The notes below the pieces were generated by a model. The model was not told the origin of the DNA. It searched no databases and saw only the letters and a program-made list of their open reading frames with translations. The position numbers were made by a program, and so were the translations under genes. A stretch of 64,000 nt of DNA from Phialocephala subalpina (Eukaryota > Ascomycota > Leotiomycetes > Helotiales > Mollisiaceae), in NCBI GenBank assembly GCA_900073065.1, contig FJOG01000012.1:1558326-1622325 (forward strand), in the 5' to 3' direction. Each line of letters opens with the position of its first letter. Position 1 is the stretch's first letter. Positions 36,265-46,982 of the stretch are shown one piece after another.

Positions 36265-36887
36265 ATGATTGATGGGATGGATACAAAATGGTGGGATGTG
36301 GAGGAAGATAGGAGATATGGAGAGATGTTTGATGAAGAGAAGAACGTGTTTGTGTATGTTACAGACTCAGATATCAGCCCCGGCGACGACAAGCTTTTCC
36401 TATTGTTGTTCCTTCGTCGTTGGGTAAGGATTCTCAACAGTGGCCATCTCGAGGCGTTAGAGGAAGAAATATCATATCTTCAAGGAACATCAATGTCCCA
36501 ACATCATCGAGAGATCCATTTGTGAAGTTATCAATACTCAACGCCTGCTTGCAACACTATGGGTATCCTGAATGTAAGAACGAGGTACTAATAAAGATCA
36601 GCCAAAATGCAAGACATGCATATGCACCCCACTCTCACTCAAACGCCTCATCATAGCCTCATTCAACCTCCCATTTTCGAACATTCTCTCAGTCATGACC
36701 ACCACCCTCGACCCCGACAATGTCGACGTGAAGCCATCACTGAGTCCTTCCTCTCCCTTCTCCCTAACAACAACCCTTAAGCACCACATTGTATTCTATA
36801 CCATTCTCAACTCTAGAAATCCTAGAACCTTCTCGCGACAATCATCAATTTCAGGACAGACAATAAGCCCCAAACAGAAGATTTTGC
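36265..36887. other. Tail-to-tail intergenic, 620 bp
   Basis: This is the gap between the 3' ends of the NIPSNAP gene and the RAV2 gene. Short frames here have no recognisable content, and it presumably holds both terminators. Confidence 0.5.
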
Positions 36888-38029
36888 TTAGTCTTCCTCA
36901 CCCTTCCCCATAACAACTCCAAGCCCTCCCCTACAACTCTCCACAACCCGTTCAATCTGCCCCAACTTCGCCCCAACACTTAAAAGTGACGGATCAGCAC
37001 TACTCTCCACCCTAACCTTCTCTCTAACCCTCACTTCCTCTCCCCTATATGTGAACACCTGATCCATTTCATCGTGTTCTAATCTCCTTGACATTCCTGT
37101 TAGAGTTGCGAATTTTGCGAAGGTGTTGGGTTCCTTGCTCGTTGGTTCCAGGACTCGGATGGTGAGGAGGAGGGAGGAATCGCAAAGTGTGAGATTTAAT
37201 GCCAAGGTGGAGGGGAGAGCGGGGGAGAAGGAGAGAGGTGATGGCGGATCTATTGTCCATTCATCTCGCCTTCCACTTGCACCGAGTCCAAGGTTCAAAC
37301 TTGACGAACCTGTAGCAGCGGACAGAGAGGTAGAAGTTGAGGAGTTGGCAGATCCAGAGGGATGATGGGTATGTATCGTATTCCCTTTGAGAAGGGAGAG
37401 GGCTTCAAGAATTATTCCGTGTAGGAGACGGAGTTGAGATGATATGAAGGGTGCAGAGTGCCGGTCGCCGGTCCAGCGGGTTATATCTATGCAGTCTAAT
37501 GCTTGATTCAAAAGCGTTCGAAGATTCGAGAGAGGTGCTAGAACGATTGGGTCGGTTGGTGATAATGATAGTACGATAGGAGGGTGCGTCTTCAGCTTTA
37601 AATGGAGGGTCTGCCGTGTTCCTTGTCAGCGGATATCACCAACGGTAATGACTGTAAAGGGTAGTAGGAGGGACATTAGTATAGAATATTGGGAGACATA
37701 CACCCTTAACAATCCTACTCCCAACCCTCGTAACATGTCCTTTAATACTCTCACTCCGCGGACTACTCAACACCAACGTACTACCTGGCTCGATAGGCGC
37801 TAGTAACGCGTAACATTCCTCTAATCCAGACTTCAAATTCGTGAGCGTCTCTTGCAAACTGTCGAGTAGCCAGTTGAGTTCTCGTGCCTGTGAAATAGTG
37901 GTGTTAGAGCTGGAATATTGGGTTTGGAGCTTAGGTTGGGGAGAGTGTGGGGATTGAGCGTACACTAGATTCATCTTCGGCAGCTTTGAGCTCGTGTGCA
38001 GGTAGAGGAGGCCAGACAGATGTCGCCAT
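36888..38029 (-). CDS. RAV2: Rogdi/Rav2-family regulator of V-ATPase assembly
   Basis: Three exons (38029-37964, 37887-37702, 37610-36888) give 324 residues. The protein starts MATSVWPPLPAHELKAAEDE and splices into ARELNWLLDSLQETLTNLK, the signature leucine-zipper-like start of the Rogdi family. GLEECYALLAPIEPGSTLVL and SIKGHVTRVGSRIVKG follow. The rest includes LNQALDCIDITRWTGDRHSA and a disordered Ser/Thr insert at about residues 170-200. Rav2/Rogdi belongs to the RAVE complex, which promotes reassembly of V1 with Vo on the vacuole and thus acidification. The introns have GTACGC and GTATGT donors, and both junctions are in phase 0. The gene shares a 178-bp divergent promoter with POP7. The name RAV2 assumes that the fungal Rogdi homologue works as in yeast. 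Confidence 0.85.
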
Positions 38030-38207
38030 TGTCGTGGTAGTGCGCGGGAGTGAGGTTCAAATGCTGGTGTGGGGAGCTCATGATGTGGTGGGTTGCGGCA
38101 GAACTTCGGTTGAACTTTCAAATGTCCGACATCATTTCAGACCGCGAGGGAGCTCCATTCTACACGGTCAATTCACCATATCGAGAGTCACAAAAGCTTG
38201 GCTTAAG
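38030..38207. promoter_or_regulatory. Bidirectional promoter of RAV2 and POP7
   Basis: Only 178 bp lie between the two divergent ATGs. No TATA box is obvious, as expected for housekeeping genes. Confidence 0.55.
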
Positions 38208-38802
38208 ATGGCGAAGGAGGTACCAGCAGAGATGAAATCACCAGGGCACAAGAAACTCCCCAAACTCCCCTCAAGTACATCCTCTCTCCCATTCCAAAGC
38301 TCCAAAGCTAAAACAGCCCTCAGATCAAAAAATCCAAAAGCGCCCCCTCCTCCACGCCCCGATCACCGCTCCCCGCCGCGGGGCATCCAGTCCTAAAGAA
38401 GTCTACATATCAACCACCACCCCCTTCATCGCGACTGTCAAACGAGTCCAAAAACTACTTTCCCACATCGAAGACCGCGCTGCTGGACCTCTCTCAATCT
38501 CTGGCGGAGACAAGAAACTCCTCAAAAACATAAAAGCCGGCATAGAGGGCAAAGATGATGCAAAGAGGAAAGCAAGAGAAGAAGAAGTAACCATGAAAGC
38601 CACCGGAAAAGCGGTAGAGAAGCTATTAAGACTAGCGATTTGGTGGCAGGGACAAGAGGGAGTTATAGTGAGGATTCGGACCGGGAGTGTGGGTGCTGTT
38701 GATGATGTTGTTGAGAGGGGTGATGATGATGGGGAAGGGATTGTGGAGGGTAGTAGGGTGAGGAGGACGAGTTGTTTGGAGGTGGGTGTTAGGTTGAGGT
38801 GA
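38208..38802 (+). CDS. POP7: RNase P/MRP protein subunit Pop7 (Rpp20, Alba family)
   Basis: Two exons (38208-38274, 38324-38802) give 181 residues. The 49-nt intron (donor GTACAT, branch GCTAAAAC, acceptor CTCAG) is needed because the Alba-like part lies in a different frame from the ATG. The spliced protein begins MAKEVPAEMKSPGHKKLPKL. It continues KIQKRPLLHAPITAPRRGAS, then PKEVYISTTTPFIATVKRVQ, then MKATGKAVEKLLRLAIWWQG and VIVRIRTGSVGAVDDVVE. These blocks match the Rpp20/Pop7 branch of the Alba superfamily. That protein binds the P3 helix of RNase P and MRP RNA with Pop6 and functions in tRNA and rRNA processing. A Lys/Glu-rich insert (KAGIEGKDDAKRKAREEE) sits in the middle. Both ends are in frame and no damage is seen. 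Confidence 0.85.
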
Positions 38803-39922
38803 AGGGGTGGATTGGAATGGATGTTGAATTATTGAAGATATACACTGTGTGGCGACATCTTGCTGTGCTCCGCTGCTAGGATAGGGGCATCTAGAGACAC
38901 CTCATGACCAAGGCCGAAAGCTGCAACTCGAAGGAGAAAGCCCGCGGACACCAACAGCAAGGCAGGAACGAGACGAGGGAGAAGATGTCCGAGAGCAAAG
39001 GCAGGCTGAGAGATGGGATCGTCGAGACAAGGAAAGTGGGAGCTGTTTGCTCAATCGAGAAGAATGGCATGTTGCGAGGCATACGGCTACAAATTCCAAG
39101 CACAGAAATAAAGGCATTATTTAAGTCAGTTGAATCCCTTTAATTTGCGTTTGGGCTTCTGCTTCTGGCGTTGTGCTTCGAATTCTTTGCCCTTGCAATG
39201 CTTGCCCCACTGTGAAAGCCCTGGCTCTCCCTTGACATTATTCTCAATCTCCCAACCATGGCCGGACTTTCTTCGCTTTCGTATATTGGCCAACGAGCAC
39301 CCTTCCTTAAAGGCAAAAGAAAGGCCAGGGAAGGTTGGGAGATTGAAAGCGCTGGCTGTTGAAGGCATGGTGTGGTCTCTGGACCCGATCGCACCTGTAT
39401 TTGAGCTTCAAAAGCAGGCAACTATCGTCAGTCTTGCAAATGATCTCCTCACTTCACCGGCAGCTTTGATCAATCTGCTGTAAAGGAAAAAGAACTCGTT
39501 GAAAAGCTAGCTACAAGTGCAGAGGTGTTCCTCCTTTCGGAGAGTAAAACGAGATCTGCTGCAAGCTCAACCTGAAAAAGACAGCCGACGAATTTCAAAG
39601 AGTTCGGCCACCGGACGAATGCTATCGCCATCTCTGCCGCGACTGAAGCCTCTGGAGACCTGCTGGTTTTGAGTACAGCCATGAAAGCTATTCCTTCCCG
39701 CGGACTTTCAAAAGAGATCCTCCCTTTGATACATTCCCTCAATACCCGATACATTCCTCCACCCCTCCCGAAACTCTCTCATACGTTTGCCCCAAACTCG
39801 TTAATCTGCACTGCCAACGTCCCCAAATTTACAAACGTTTAAAAACTTGTACTTTGCACAGACTTTCAATTGCGAATTCCCTTGACAGTAAGGTACTCGG
39901 CTTTCAGACCCGGGTTCAAATC
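38803..39922. other. Intergenic, 1.1 kb, no supported gene
   Basis: Several overlapping short frames (38891-39754) on both strands have no domain content. The right end carries the tRNA-like word noted separately. Confidence 0.45.
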
Positions 39923-39923
39923 C
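39913..39923 (+). other. Isolated B-box-like word (GGTTCAAATCC)
   Basis: GGTTCAAATCC matches the RNA polymerase III B-box consensus GGTTCRANYCC, and the flank GGCTTTCAGACCC resembles the anticodon/variable part of a tRNA. The acceptor stem does not pair, the T-stem has a C-A mismatch and no A-box is found at the right distance, so this is not a functional tRNA. It overlaps the stop codon of the zinc-knuckle gene on the other strand. A tRNA or SINE remnant, or chance, are both possible. Confidence 0.3.
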
Positions 39924-41215
39924 TAGCACTTCTCTTCGGTGTGACCATCTCTCTTGCAGTGACTGCAGATTCGGCAATGGTCCTTGTTGTGTCCATACTT
40001 GTGGCAAATACTGCACTTCTGGCATTTCTCGTCACGATGGCCATATCTGTTACACCGGTCGCATTTCCAGCACTTGGATGGAGGATGTCCGACCCGGTTG
40101 CAATGCCTACACTTTGGACGCATCTCTGGATATAGCTCCCAGCAATAGCTGTCGTGGTGTCCTGCCTTCTTGCAATATCGACAAACAAGCTCGTCCGGGT
40201 CGCTGTTGGAGTTCTGTTTCTCGGACGATGATGGTGTGTCCGTGCCATGAAAGATGTCGTTGATCTCGTCAGTGTCCCAGCTTTCAATGGAGTTTCTGCC
40301 CTCGTCGTCGTCAAAGAGACTCGAGTTCTCCTCCTTCTCCTTCTCCTTCTGTCCAGGTGATATGCCCAAGCCAACGGCCTTTTCGTTGTGCTCTGGTTCA
40401 ATGGTCTTCCACAGATATTCGTTCATAATTTCCCTGGCTTTAGGTAACACAAGTCTGCTCAAGCGCATTTCTTGGTCTTGCTCACTAGCATAGAGGAAGG
40501 TGGAAAGCTCTTGACCCCTCAGCTCGGCGTTGATGGCGAAGTCAAGCTTCCACTTCTGAACAAGACCATGCAAGACTGCGTGGTAGTTCAATCTATCACG
40601 AAGCTCCTTGATCTCGCCTTGCATGAAATTGACGACTTTTGGAAGTTAGCATTGTGTTGGGATAAACTAATGTATCAAGGCTTACTCTGAACCAGGTCCT
40701 CATCCATCTTCTCTGTATCTCCAACATTGGTGTCGCGCTCCCAGTCCATGGCTTTGGAAATTGGAGGCAACATGACGCCATTACGGATCATAGCCGCCTC
40801 TATTTCAGCCTTTGCGAGCCTACTCCCTTCCTCGATGTCGTCGATTGTGGCAAGTGCATCGCGAATGAACGCCTTGATCTTCTCAGCATCAGAGATTCTT
40901 CGATGTTGGAAGCGCGAAATGTTGCCAATGAGTATCTCCGTCAGCTCAACCTCGTGCTCCATCTCATCGCTATATTCTTCAACTACAGGTCCCTGAAAAT
41001 ACTGTTAGCTATGGAATGAATTTAGACCGAGGATTGCACACCTCCTCAAGCAACAGCTCCATACGGCGGCCCTCGATATCAATGATTTTGCCGTACAGGT
41101 CCCTCAACTCCTTTAACTCGGGAAAGTGCTTGACAGCCAGGTCAAGAACTCGCCAGTCAATGGATCGGTCCTCGGGATCCTGCCCCTTGGACTCGCCTTT
41201 GACGATTGACAGCAT
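39923..41215 (-). CDS. CCHC zinc-knuckle protein with five knuckles
   Basis: Three exons (41215-41042, 40992-40686, 40635-39923) give 397 residues. The first 230 residues are helical and acidic, with an unrecognised fold; a Glu/Asp-rich disordered segment follows at about 240-310. The C-terminus is a run of five CX2CX4HX4C knuckles at 312-325, 336-349, 352-365, 368-381 and 384-397 (CRYCKKAGHHDSYC, CRHCNRVGHPPSKC, CDRCNRYGHRDEKC, CSICHKYGHNKDHC, CSHCKRDGHTEEKC). The last four are separated by linkers of only two residues. Such knuckles bind single-stranded RNA or DNA, as in retroviral nucleocapsid and CNBP/Gis2. No protease, RT or capsid signature is visible. The protein stops exactly at the last Cys of knuckle five. 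A second zinc-knuckle gene lies 0.9 kb upstream on the same strand. Confidence 0.75.
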
Positions 41216-42101
41216 CCTTGATTTTGTTATTGTCAATGTTGAATGTTTGTTGTCAATTGGTTTCTGCAGCAAAGATCAGTGAAAAGGTTCTTCTCGTCTG
41301 AGCAGCGTTCAATGATGTATACCTTCTCCTCTTTGGTAATATGCAAGATCAACGACAGCAAGGCAGCGAAGGGGGGCCAGATCAGTAACCAGAAGGTTGA
41401 CGAAGAAGAAAGAAGATCGAAGGCGCGAGGAAAGCGAAGGTTTTGTAGACGACGAAAGCGCGCTAAAATTGGGATGGCAGGAACGAGGCGTCGACAACCA
41501 AATCGGGCAACCTCCTTCTCTTAACTCTCACTTTCTCAAGTGACTCAACTTCACTTTTGGAAAGTGGTTTCGTGTGATTAAAGCCGGTGATGGAAGGCGC
41601 GGGTAAAAGTGAACTGGTTGGACTGGACGAATGTCCATCACTTTGTAAGGCGCTCTCCTCATTATATCTCCGTACGCAAGGATAATGTAGTTGTAGATAC
41701 TGGCTAAATTAGTTATCTTAAGTTATATCCTGACTAGAATTAAGGATATTCACATTGGCCTGAGGAAATGGGTGAAGTCCGACTCGGAAATCGTCATGCA
41801 GCACGGCAAGAGCAAGTTGAATTGGCATGGCTGGTACTCTCCATCTGGCAGAACTATTTGCTGTTTATCGTATCTTGGCTACGCATTTCTGTTCAACACG
41901 TATTACTATGTTGAGGTAGACATTTCATAGAATCTCTGCATTCTGACTCATGCTGAAGATCTGCTCAGGAGGCACTCTGTGCTACCTTGACAGAGAACCA
42001 TGTCTAATCGACAGCTCGACCTCTCCCACAGCTCACGGCCCACTTTCCACCCACGAGTGTCAGTATATCTGCAGCATGGCTGCACTAACTTGACACGGGC
42101 A
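41216..42101. other. Intergenic between the two zinc-knuckle genes
   Basis: This stretch of 886 bp has no supported frame. It should hold the promoter of the five-knuckle gene and the terminator of the next one. A plus-strand basic frame at 41243-41524 is rejected as chance. Confidence 0.45.
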
Positions 42102-43647
42102 TCAAGGAGAACTAGCAAGGGTCTCGCAGAAGCTTACGGACAAAGGCTTGGAGTAGATACTTCTCGCCTTCATCCAGTCAGGTCTCTTCGAGGGAAAAGC
42201 GACCCAGCACTTCAGGTACTCATGACCATATCTATGGCAACGAGGGCACGGCTTGTCAAACTGAATATTTTGTTCAATTGTACTGCCGAAGCATTCATTA
42301 TCTACATGACCACTACTTCCATAACGTTGGCACCTTGAAAGGCTTCGAGGGCAGCGCTCGGCAGGGGCCTGGCACTCATCTCCTCTACATCCAACTGAGG
42401 AACAGGAACAAGGATATTCCTGACTGGTGGAAACTAGGCCGGGTAGGTCCTCAGTGTTCGGATTCCAGATTTTCTTATTGTCTGTCGGTGTCTTATGACC
42501 TCCATTCTGATGGAAATCCTGACGCGAACCAGCATGCGGTCTTGAGATCATGAGTTGCGAGAACTCCCTCACTAAGACGCCAACCACGAAGCCCTTCGCC
42601 TTGACGGCGCAATGCTCCAGGTCGGGTCTTATTTTTGCAAGATACTTGCTCGTGTGTGTATGTCCTACCCATCCCCTCAACTCTCCGTCCTCCAAACCCA
42701 TATAAACTCCAAAGTCCTCCAATCTCGATCCTAGTGCTCCGCTGAGTGTGGCTTCGAGGATAAAGCATTGTTCGAGGAAGTTGATTTCGGTGGCTAGCTC
42801 GGTAGCATCTGTCAGATATCAGCAGGGGCTTCATAGAAGAGGAAGATGGAATGGACCGTGCTCGGTCTCGATGACTGCAGGTGCGACTCCATCTCTTGCA
42901 GTCACTTCTTCATCATTTTCCCAATCCATCTCCAACGATAGCGGTGCTGGGACCATGCCAACTAGAATCCGATTCCATCGCTCAACTCCTTCGGCTGTCC
43001 AATCGTTGGCACGGGCCAGAACCTCAACAATGTCACAAACCCTCGTTTCCTGCTCTGCTTCAAGTTTGCCGACCTGCTTGAACATTGCTGGAAGTTGCTC
43101 CTTGGCTTTCTCAAGCTTCTCGAATTGCTTGGTCATCCAAGGGCTTCTGCGAGCACGTGGATTCTTCTTGAGTTGCTGTCAAAGTTAGCGCTAGACATTC
43201 AAAACACGAGAAGCTACGCACAACAAAGTGGGAGGAACAACTCTCTTCAAGTCGCTTGAGGTAAGGTATGATGCTGTCGAAGTGCTTGATGAGTGCTTGA
43301 TACTGAAACCATTGGGGAAAGAGCTGCTCAGCAAGCTTCTTCATCATCCAGCAACGCAGTGCAGTCTGGAAACCTGCACGCTTTGATGGATGGTCGGAGG
43401 TCGTATCCAGATTCGCAGCAGTACCGGTTTCTTCTGGAATTGTATGATGGTAGAGCAAGAGGTCGTCGAGCTCTTCGTGGCTCTCGGTCAACTCGGGATT
43501 TGTTGTGGCTTTGCCTCCATGCTTTGGGGTCGCACAGTTTATTTCGGATTTGGTGATAGCTTTGTCTTTCTTCTTGTTGTTCTTCGACGAGGTTGGAGGC
43601 TTCAAGACAATGTTCTCGTGCTTTGCGCGCCGCTCGTAGGAACGCAT
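42102..43647 (-). CDS. Second zinc-knuckle protein, knuckles partly degenerate
   Basis: The predicted exons are 43647-43222, 43175-42857 and 42808-42102, giving 483 residues. The start is the first in-frame ATG; the codon upstream is TTG. A Lys-rich N-terminus (KHENIVLKPPTSSKNNKKKD) precedes helical regions such as PWMTKQFEKLEKAKEQLPAM and ELATEINFLEQCFILEA. Near the C-terminus is one intact knuckle, CPRCHRYGHEYLKC, and before it CQRYGSSGHVDNEC, which lacks the second Cys in the right place. The helical middle and C-terminal knuckles resemble the plan of the five-knuckle neighbour, so the two may be old tandem duplicates, though I see little direct sequence match. The intron donors are GTGCGT and GTCCAT; the second is unusual, and that junction is the least certain. 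Confidence 0.6.
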
Positions 43648-44270
43648 GGTGGCGTGGGGTGGATGCGTTGATATCACCGTTGCATGTATCAAGGAAAAGA
43701 GTTTCCGGAAGTGGAGAAAGCTTTGCTTTTGGGCCTGTTTTTTTATTGCCTTGCGGATGTTTAAGCTAGCTCAGACCCTTGCTAGGATAATTACTGTTTG
43801 AGCTTGCAATAGAAATGGATAAGGCTATGGCTACGGAAGTGCGTTCTGGTGCTGCAGTGTTCCGTAAGTTAATCAGGCTCGAAAGGAAAAGCTGGCGACC
43901 ACAGGCCATCATTACCGACACGTTTAAAACTCGGATATAAGAAGCATTGTTTCACGTTCCCTTCACACGCACAGGGCTATTGGTGCTTAGGCTACTCGCC
44001 ATCTTGTGATGGTTTGAGTGTTTGGGCGTGAGCAGCTGCCACTTTAACCCGAGCCGAGGGTGAGCATTCCTGAGCATGCCTGTTCTTGGCCTGAGATGTT
44101 TCCTGATTTTGAAGGCAAAGGATTCGAGGTAAAATCGTTCAAACAAGCAATGATCACAAAGGTTCAAGAGCCATCTGGGCAGACGGGAGAATATAGATTG
44201 ATTAGAATCACTACACACGTCTTCAAAGGCACACCTCAACATCCATAATCCATCCAAACTCGCCTCCAAG
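43648..44270. other. Intergenic, 620 bp
   Basis: This lies between the start of the second zinc-knuckle gene and the 3' end of the rhamnosidase pseudogene. No supported gene was seen. A minus-strand frame at 43952-44269 has no domain signal. Confidence 0.4.
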
Positions 44271-46490
44271 CTAGATCTTCTCTTCGTTACTCTGGATTTC
44301 CTTTCCGTTGTCTTTCAGAATCTTTCGTCTCACCCATATATCTTCCGGAACAACAACAACCCCATCCATCCCGTTCGGAACACTACAAGCAAGTTTCCAA
44401 CCCCTCCCCTCAAATCTCTGCCACTTAACCTCTATACTTTCCCCCCACGGTGTAGGTACCCTCCCTTCCGCCCAATTTACACCCTTAATCGAGAATCTCG
44501 GATGGATCTTAACCTCCCCAAACCCCGACTTTGTCGGTTCCACACCCAACACATACCGCGACAAAATAAACGTTGAACCTACATTAAAAAGTTGCGCGTA
44601 CGAGTAAATTTGGTCTTTAAATGGTGTTCGTCCATCCGGGTTAAGGAATTCCCACATAGTGCCTGTGAAGTGGGGACTTTGCTTATCGCACACAGGTTCC
44701 CATACTGAGCGGAGGATGTGTTCGGCGTATTCGTGGCAGTTGGTGTCAATTGCGGCGATGCAGTGGAAGGCGGACATTATGGGGGAGATGACGGGAGTTA
44801 TTGATGGGTTGATGGTATCTGGGGAGAAAGATAATGGTGCGTTCGTTCCGGTTGTACTGCAGAGGCGGTCACGGAGTTGAGCGAGAATTGGGCGGTGTAG
44901 ATGAGGTGGACTGAAGCCCTTTGAGATTAGCCAGGTGTGCGATTCTTGCGCTATTCCGACTGTGCGGGAAGTTGTAATGTTGTAATGACTTGTTGATGGA
45001 GTGAAAAGGTATGAGTTGATAGCCTCGGTGGTGCGTATTGCAAGCGTGAGATATTGCGACGCAAGTTTCAGATCATTTATTGTGGAAGAATTGGCAAGCT
45101 CAACGCATGATCGGAGAGCCGTTACATAAAGGGCGTTTCTGTGTGTGCTGACACCGGTCTGAGGACCATTATAATAGTCGTAACTTCCGGCTAAAGACTC
45201 TGTCAGTAGCTAATTTAATACTCAACCCCGGGGTTCTTACCTCCCATTCCCTCTACGCTGACTAAACTATCCTCATTGACTAAGTTCTCTATATAAATAA
45301 GTCAACCGGCGATCTTGCTCCAGTACTTGGCAATCAAAGCAATGTCCCCAGTATACATCCAGGAATCGTAGCAGATGATAATCAAGTACAGTGAGTAATT
45401 GATGGACAGAATCTGAAACATGGTATCATAGGGACCTCTTTCAAATTCTCCCCCAGGAGGCATTCCACGCGGTAGAACCCGGTAGAATCCCAGGTTCAAG
45501 GCTCGCCCTTATAAGAGATGCCTCGATGTTTCCACGAATATATTCGGTGCCGGTTGTTGAATAATATAGAGCAGGTGCGCCAGTAATAAGGTCTACTATC
45601 CAAGCATATCCATCGCGCTTGGCTCCGTCGAAGACCATGGGTGTCTGATTCCAGCCGAGTCCAGTATCACCCATAACAGCTTGATTGCTGAGACCCGAGT
45701 AATAGAGCAAGTTACCAGAAGGTATTTCTGTCACCTTTAAGTTCTTGAAACGGCATGTCTGGTCTTGTCAGGCACCTATGCCCACTGAGCCCGTTGGTGT
45801 TCGAGGAAATGTTGCACTTCCACCAAAGTTACTTCTGTCTGTAAAGCAATCTCAGTATGAGTTCAAAGTTGACTTCCGTTCAAACTGGAGCTCATAACTG
45901 GAGTTGGACCATTTACCTGCTCAAATGAAGCAACCATCACACCATCAATGTAGACAGTGATTGGTTCCTGGCCGTTGCAAATTGTCTTGAAGCTAAGCCA
46001 CGTTCCCTTTTGAATTTTCACTACCTCAAACTCTTTTCTTGCCATGAATGTTGGAACAAGCGTAACTTGTGGAGTGTCAAGATACTCATGCCACATTTCT
46101 AGAACCGGCTTCCCGACATTGGCATTCTCAACTGAACCAATAACCCCAGCCGTCCTTGAGTGACTCGTACATTCCAAGCCAATCCGCCGTCGAGCACCAT
46201 GCCCTGAAATGCGGCTTCATAGTCATTCCATCACTTCCCAGCTGTAGGTGTTACAACGCTGGGAGTCAATAAGAACTCCCATGTCTTGCGAGACTTGCCA
46301 TGGTGGTGGCACAGTTCTAGCGGGAATACAATTGAGTTGCAATGTATGAGCCCCATGCCCCCATAGTTCGGAAAGCTTTGTATCTGAACATTCAAACCAC
46401 CCAGGCAATTTGTCAAGTGAGATATTTGAAGTAGTCGGTTTGAATCCAACAAGAGAGAGTGAAACAAAACACGAGGATTAAGGAGGGAGA
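44271..46490 (-). pseudogene. GH78-like alpha-L-rhamnosidase, broken
   Basis: Pieces of a six-hairpin alpha-L-rhamnosidase-type enzyme lie in order on the minus strand. They are LPGWFECSDTKLSELWGHGA (about 46410), TPQVTLVPTFMARKEFEVVK (46100), MGDTGLGWNQTPMVFDGAKR (45680), DTMFQILSINYSLYLIIICY (45430), GPQTGVSTHRNALYVTALRS (45160) and a clean C-terminal exon. That exon has TGTMWEFLNPDGRTPFKDQI, SHSF-type barrel-end sequence and a jelly-roll tail ending at 44271. Damage includes an in-frame TGA at 45302-45304 (SKIAG, stop, then YIENLVNED) and a frame change near 45470. There is also a missing N-terminus, with a MITE 35 bp beyond the last readable codons. Some gaps are true introns, such as GTAAGA near 45239. 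A live enzyme would release rhamnose from pectin or flavonoid glycosides. Confidence 0.7.
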
Positions 46491-46524
46491 GACACTTTCA
46501 ACCACCGCCGAGATTATTACAGTA

Positions 46525-46980
46525 CAGTCAAAACTCTTTATAACGATCCTCTCTATAACGATATCCTGGGGTTTAACGATATGACCGAAGGAACCGATTG
46601 ATTTTGGCTGTGAGTTAACGATATCCTTTCTATAACGAATATCGTTAGCTTTTAGGGTCCTAAAACCCTTGTCCACATATAAATATCGTTAAAGAGTGGG
46701 ATTTCTAAGCTGAAAATGGTATGTCAAGGCTTAATCAAGGGTATATCGGAGGAGGTTAAAGCGCAATTTCAAGAAAATAATTGGAATTTGCTTTGTTTTA
46801 AAAGTTTCTTCCTCGGTAGCTTCTTTTCTAACTTCTGATTGGCCTTAAACGCTCTTTTAAGAACCTTAAATACTAGGACTTTAAGACAGATTTTGGCCAC
46901 GTGATCCTCTATATAACGATTCTTGACTAAATCGTTAAGTTTTCGGTCCCCGAGCGTCTCGTTATAGAGAGTTTCGACTG
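46525..46980. mobile_element. MITE, Tc1/mariner-like, with TA target duplication
   Basis: This 456-bp element starts CAGTCAAAACTCTTTATAAC and ends, on the other strand, CAGTCGAAACTCTCTATAAC. It is flanked by TA on both sides (46523-46524 and 46981-46982). The terminal repeats match at 20 of about 22 positions, and the TA duplication is that of the Tc1/mariner/pogo superfamily. Inside, the words TAACGATA and TATAACGA recur at least eight times in both orientations, forming subterminal repeats that a transposase could bind. No transposase frame is present, so it is non-autonomous. It lies in or at the 5' end of the rhamnosidase gene and may have disabled its promoter or N-terminus. Confidence 0.8.
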
Positions 46981-46982
46981 TA

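Noticed and set aside
39894..39930. Possible tRNA gene
   Set aside because: No pairing acceptor stem, mismatch in the T-stem and no A-box; reported only as a B-box-like word.
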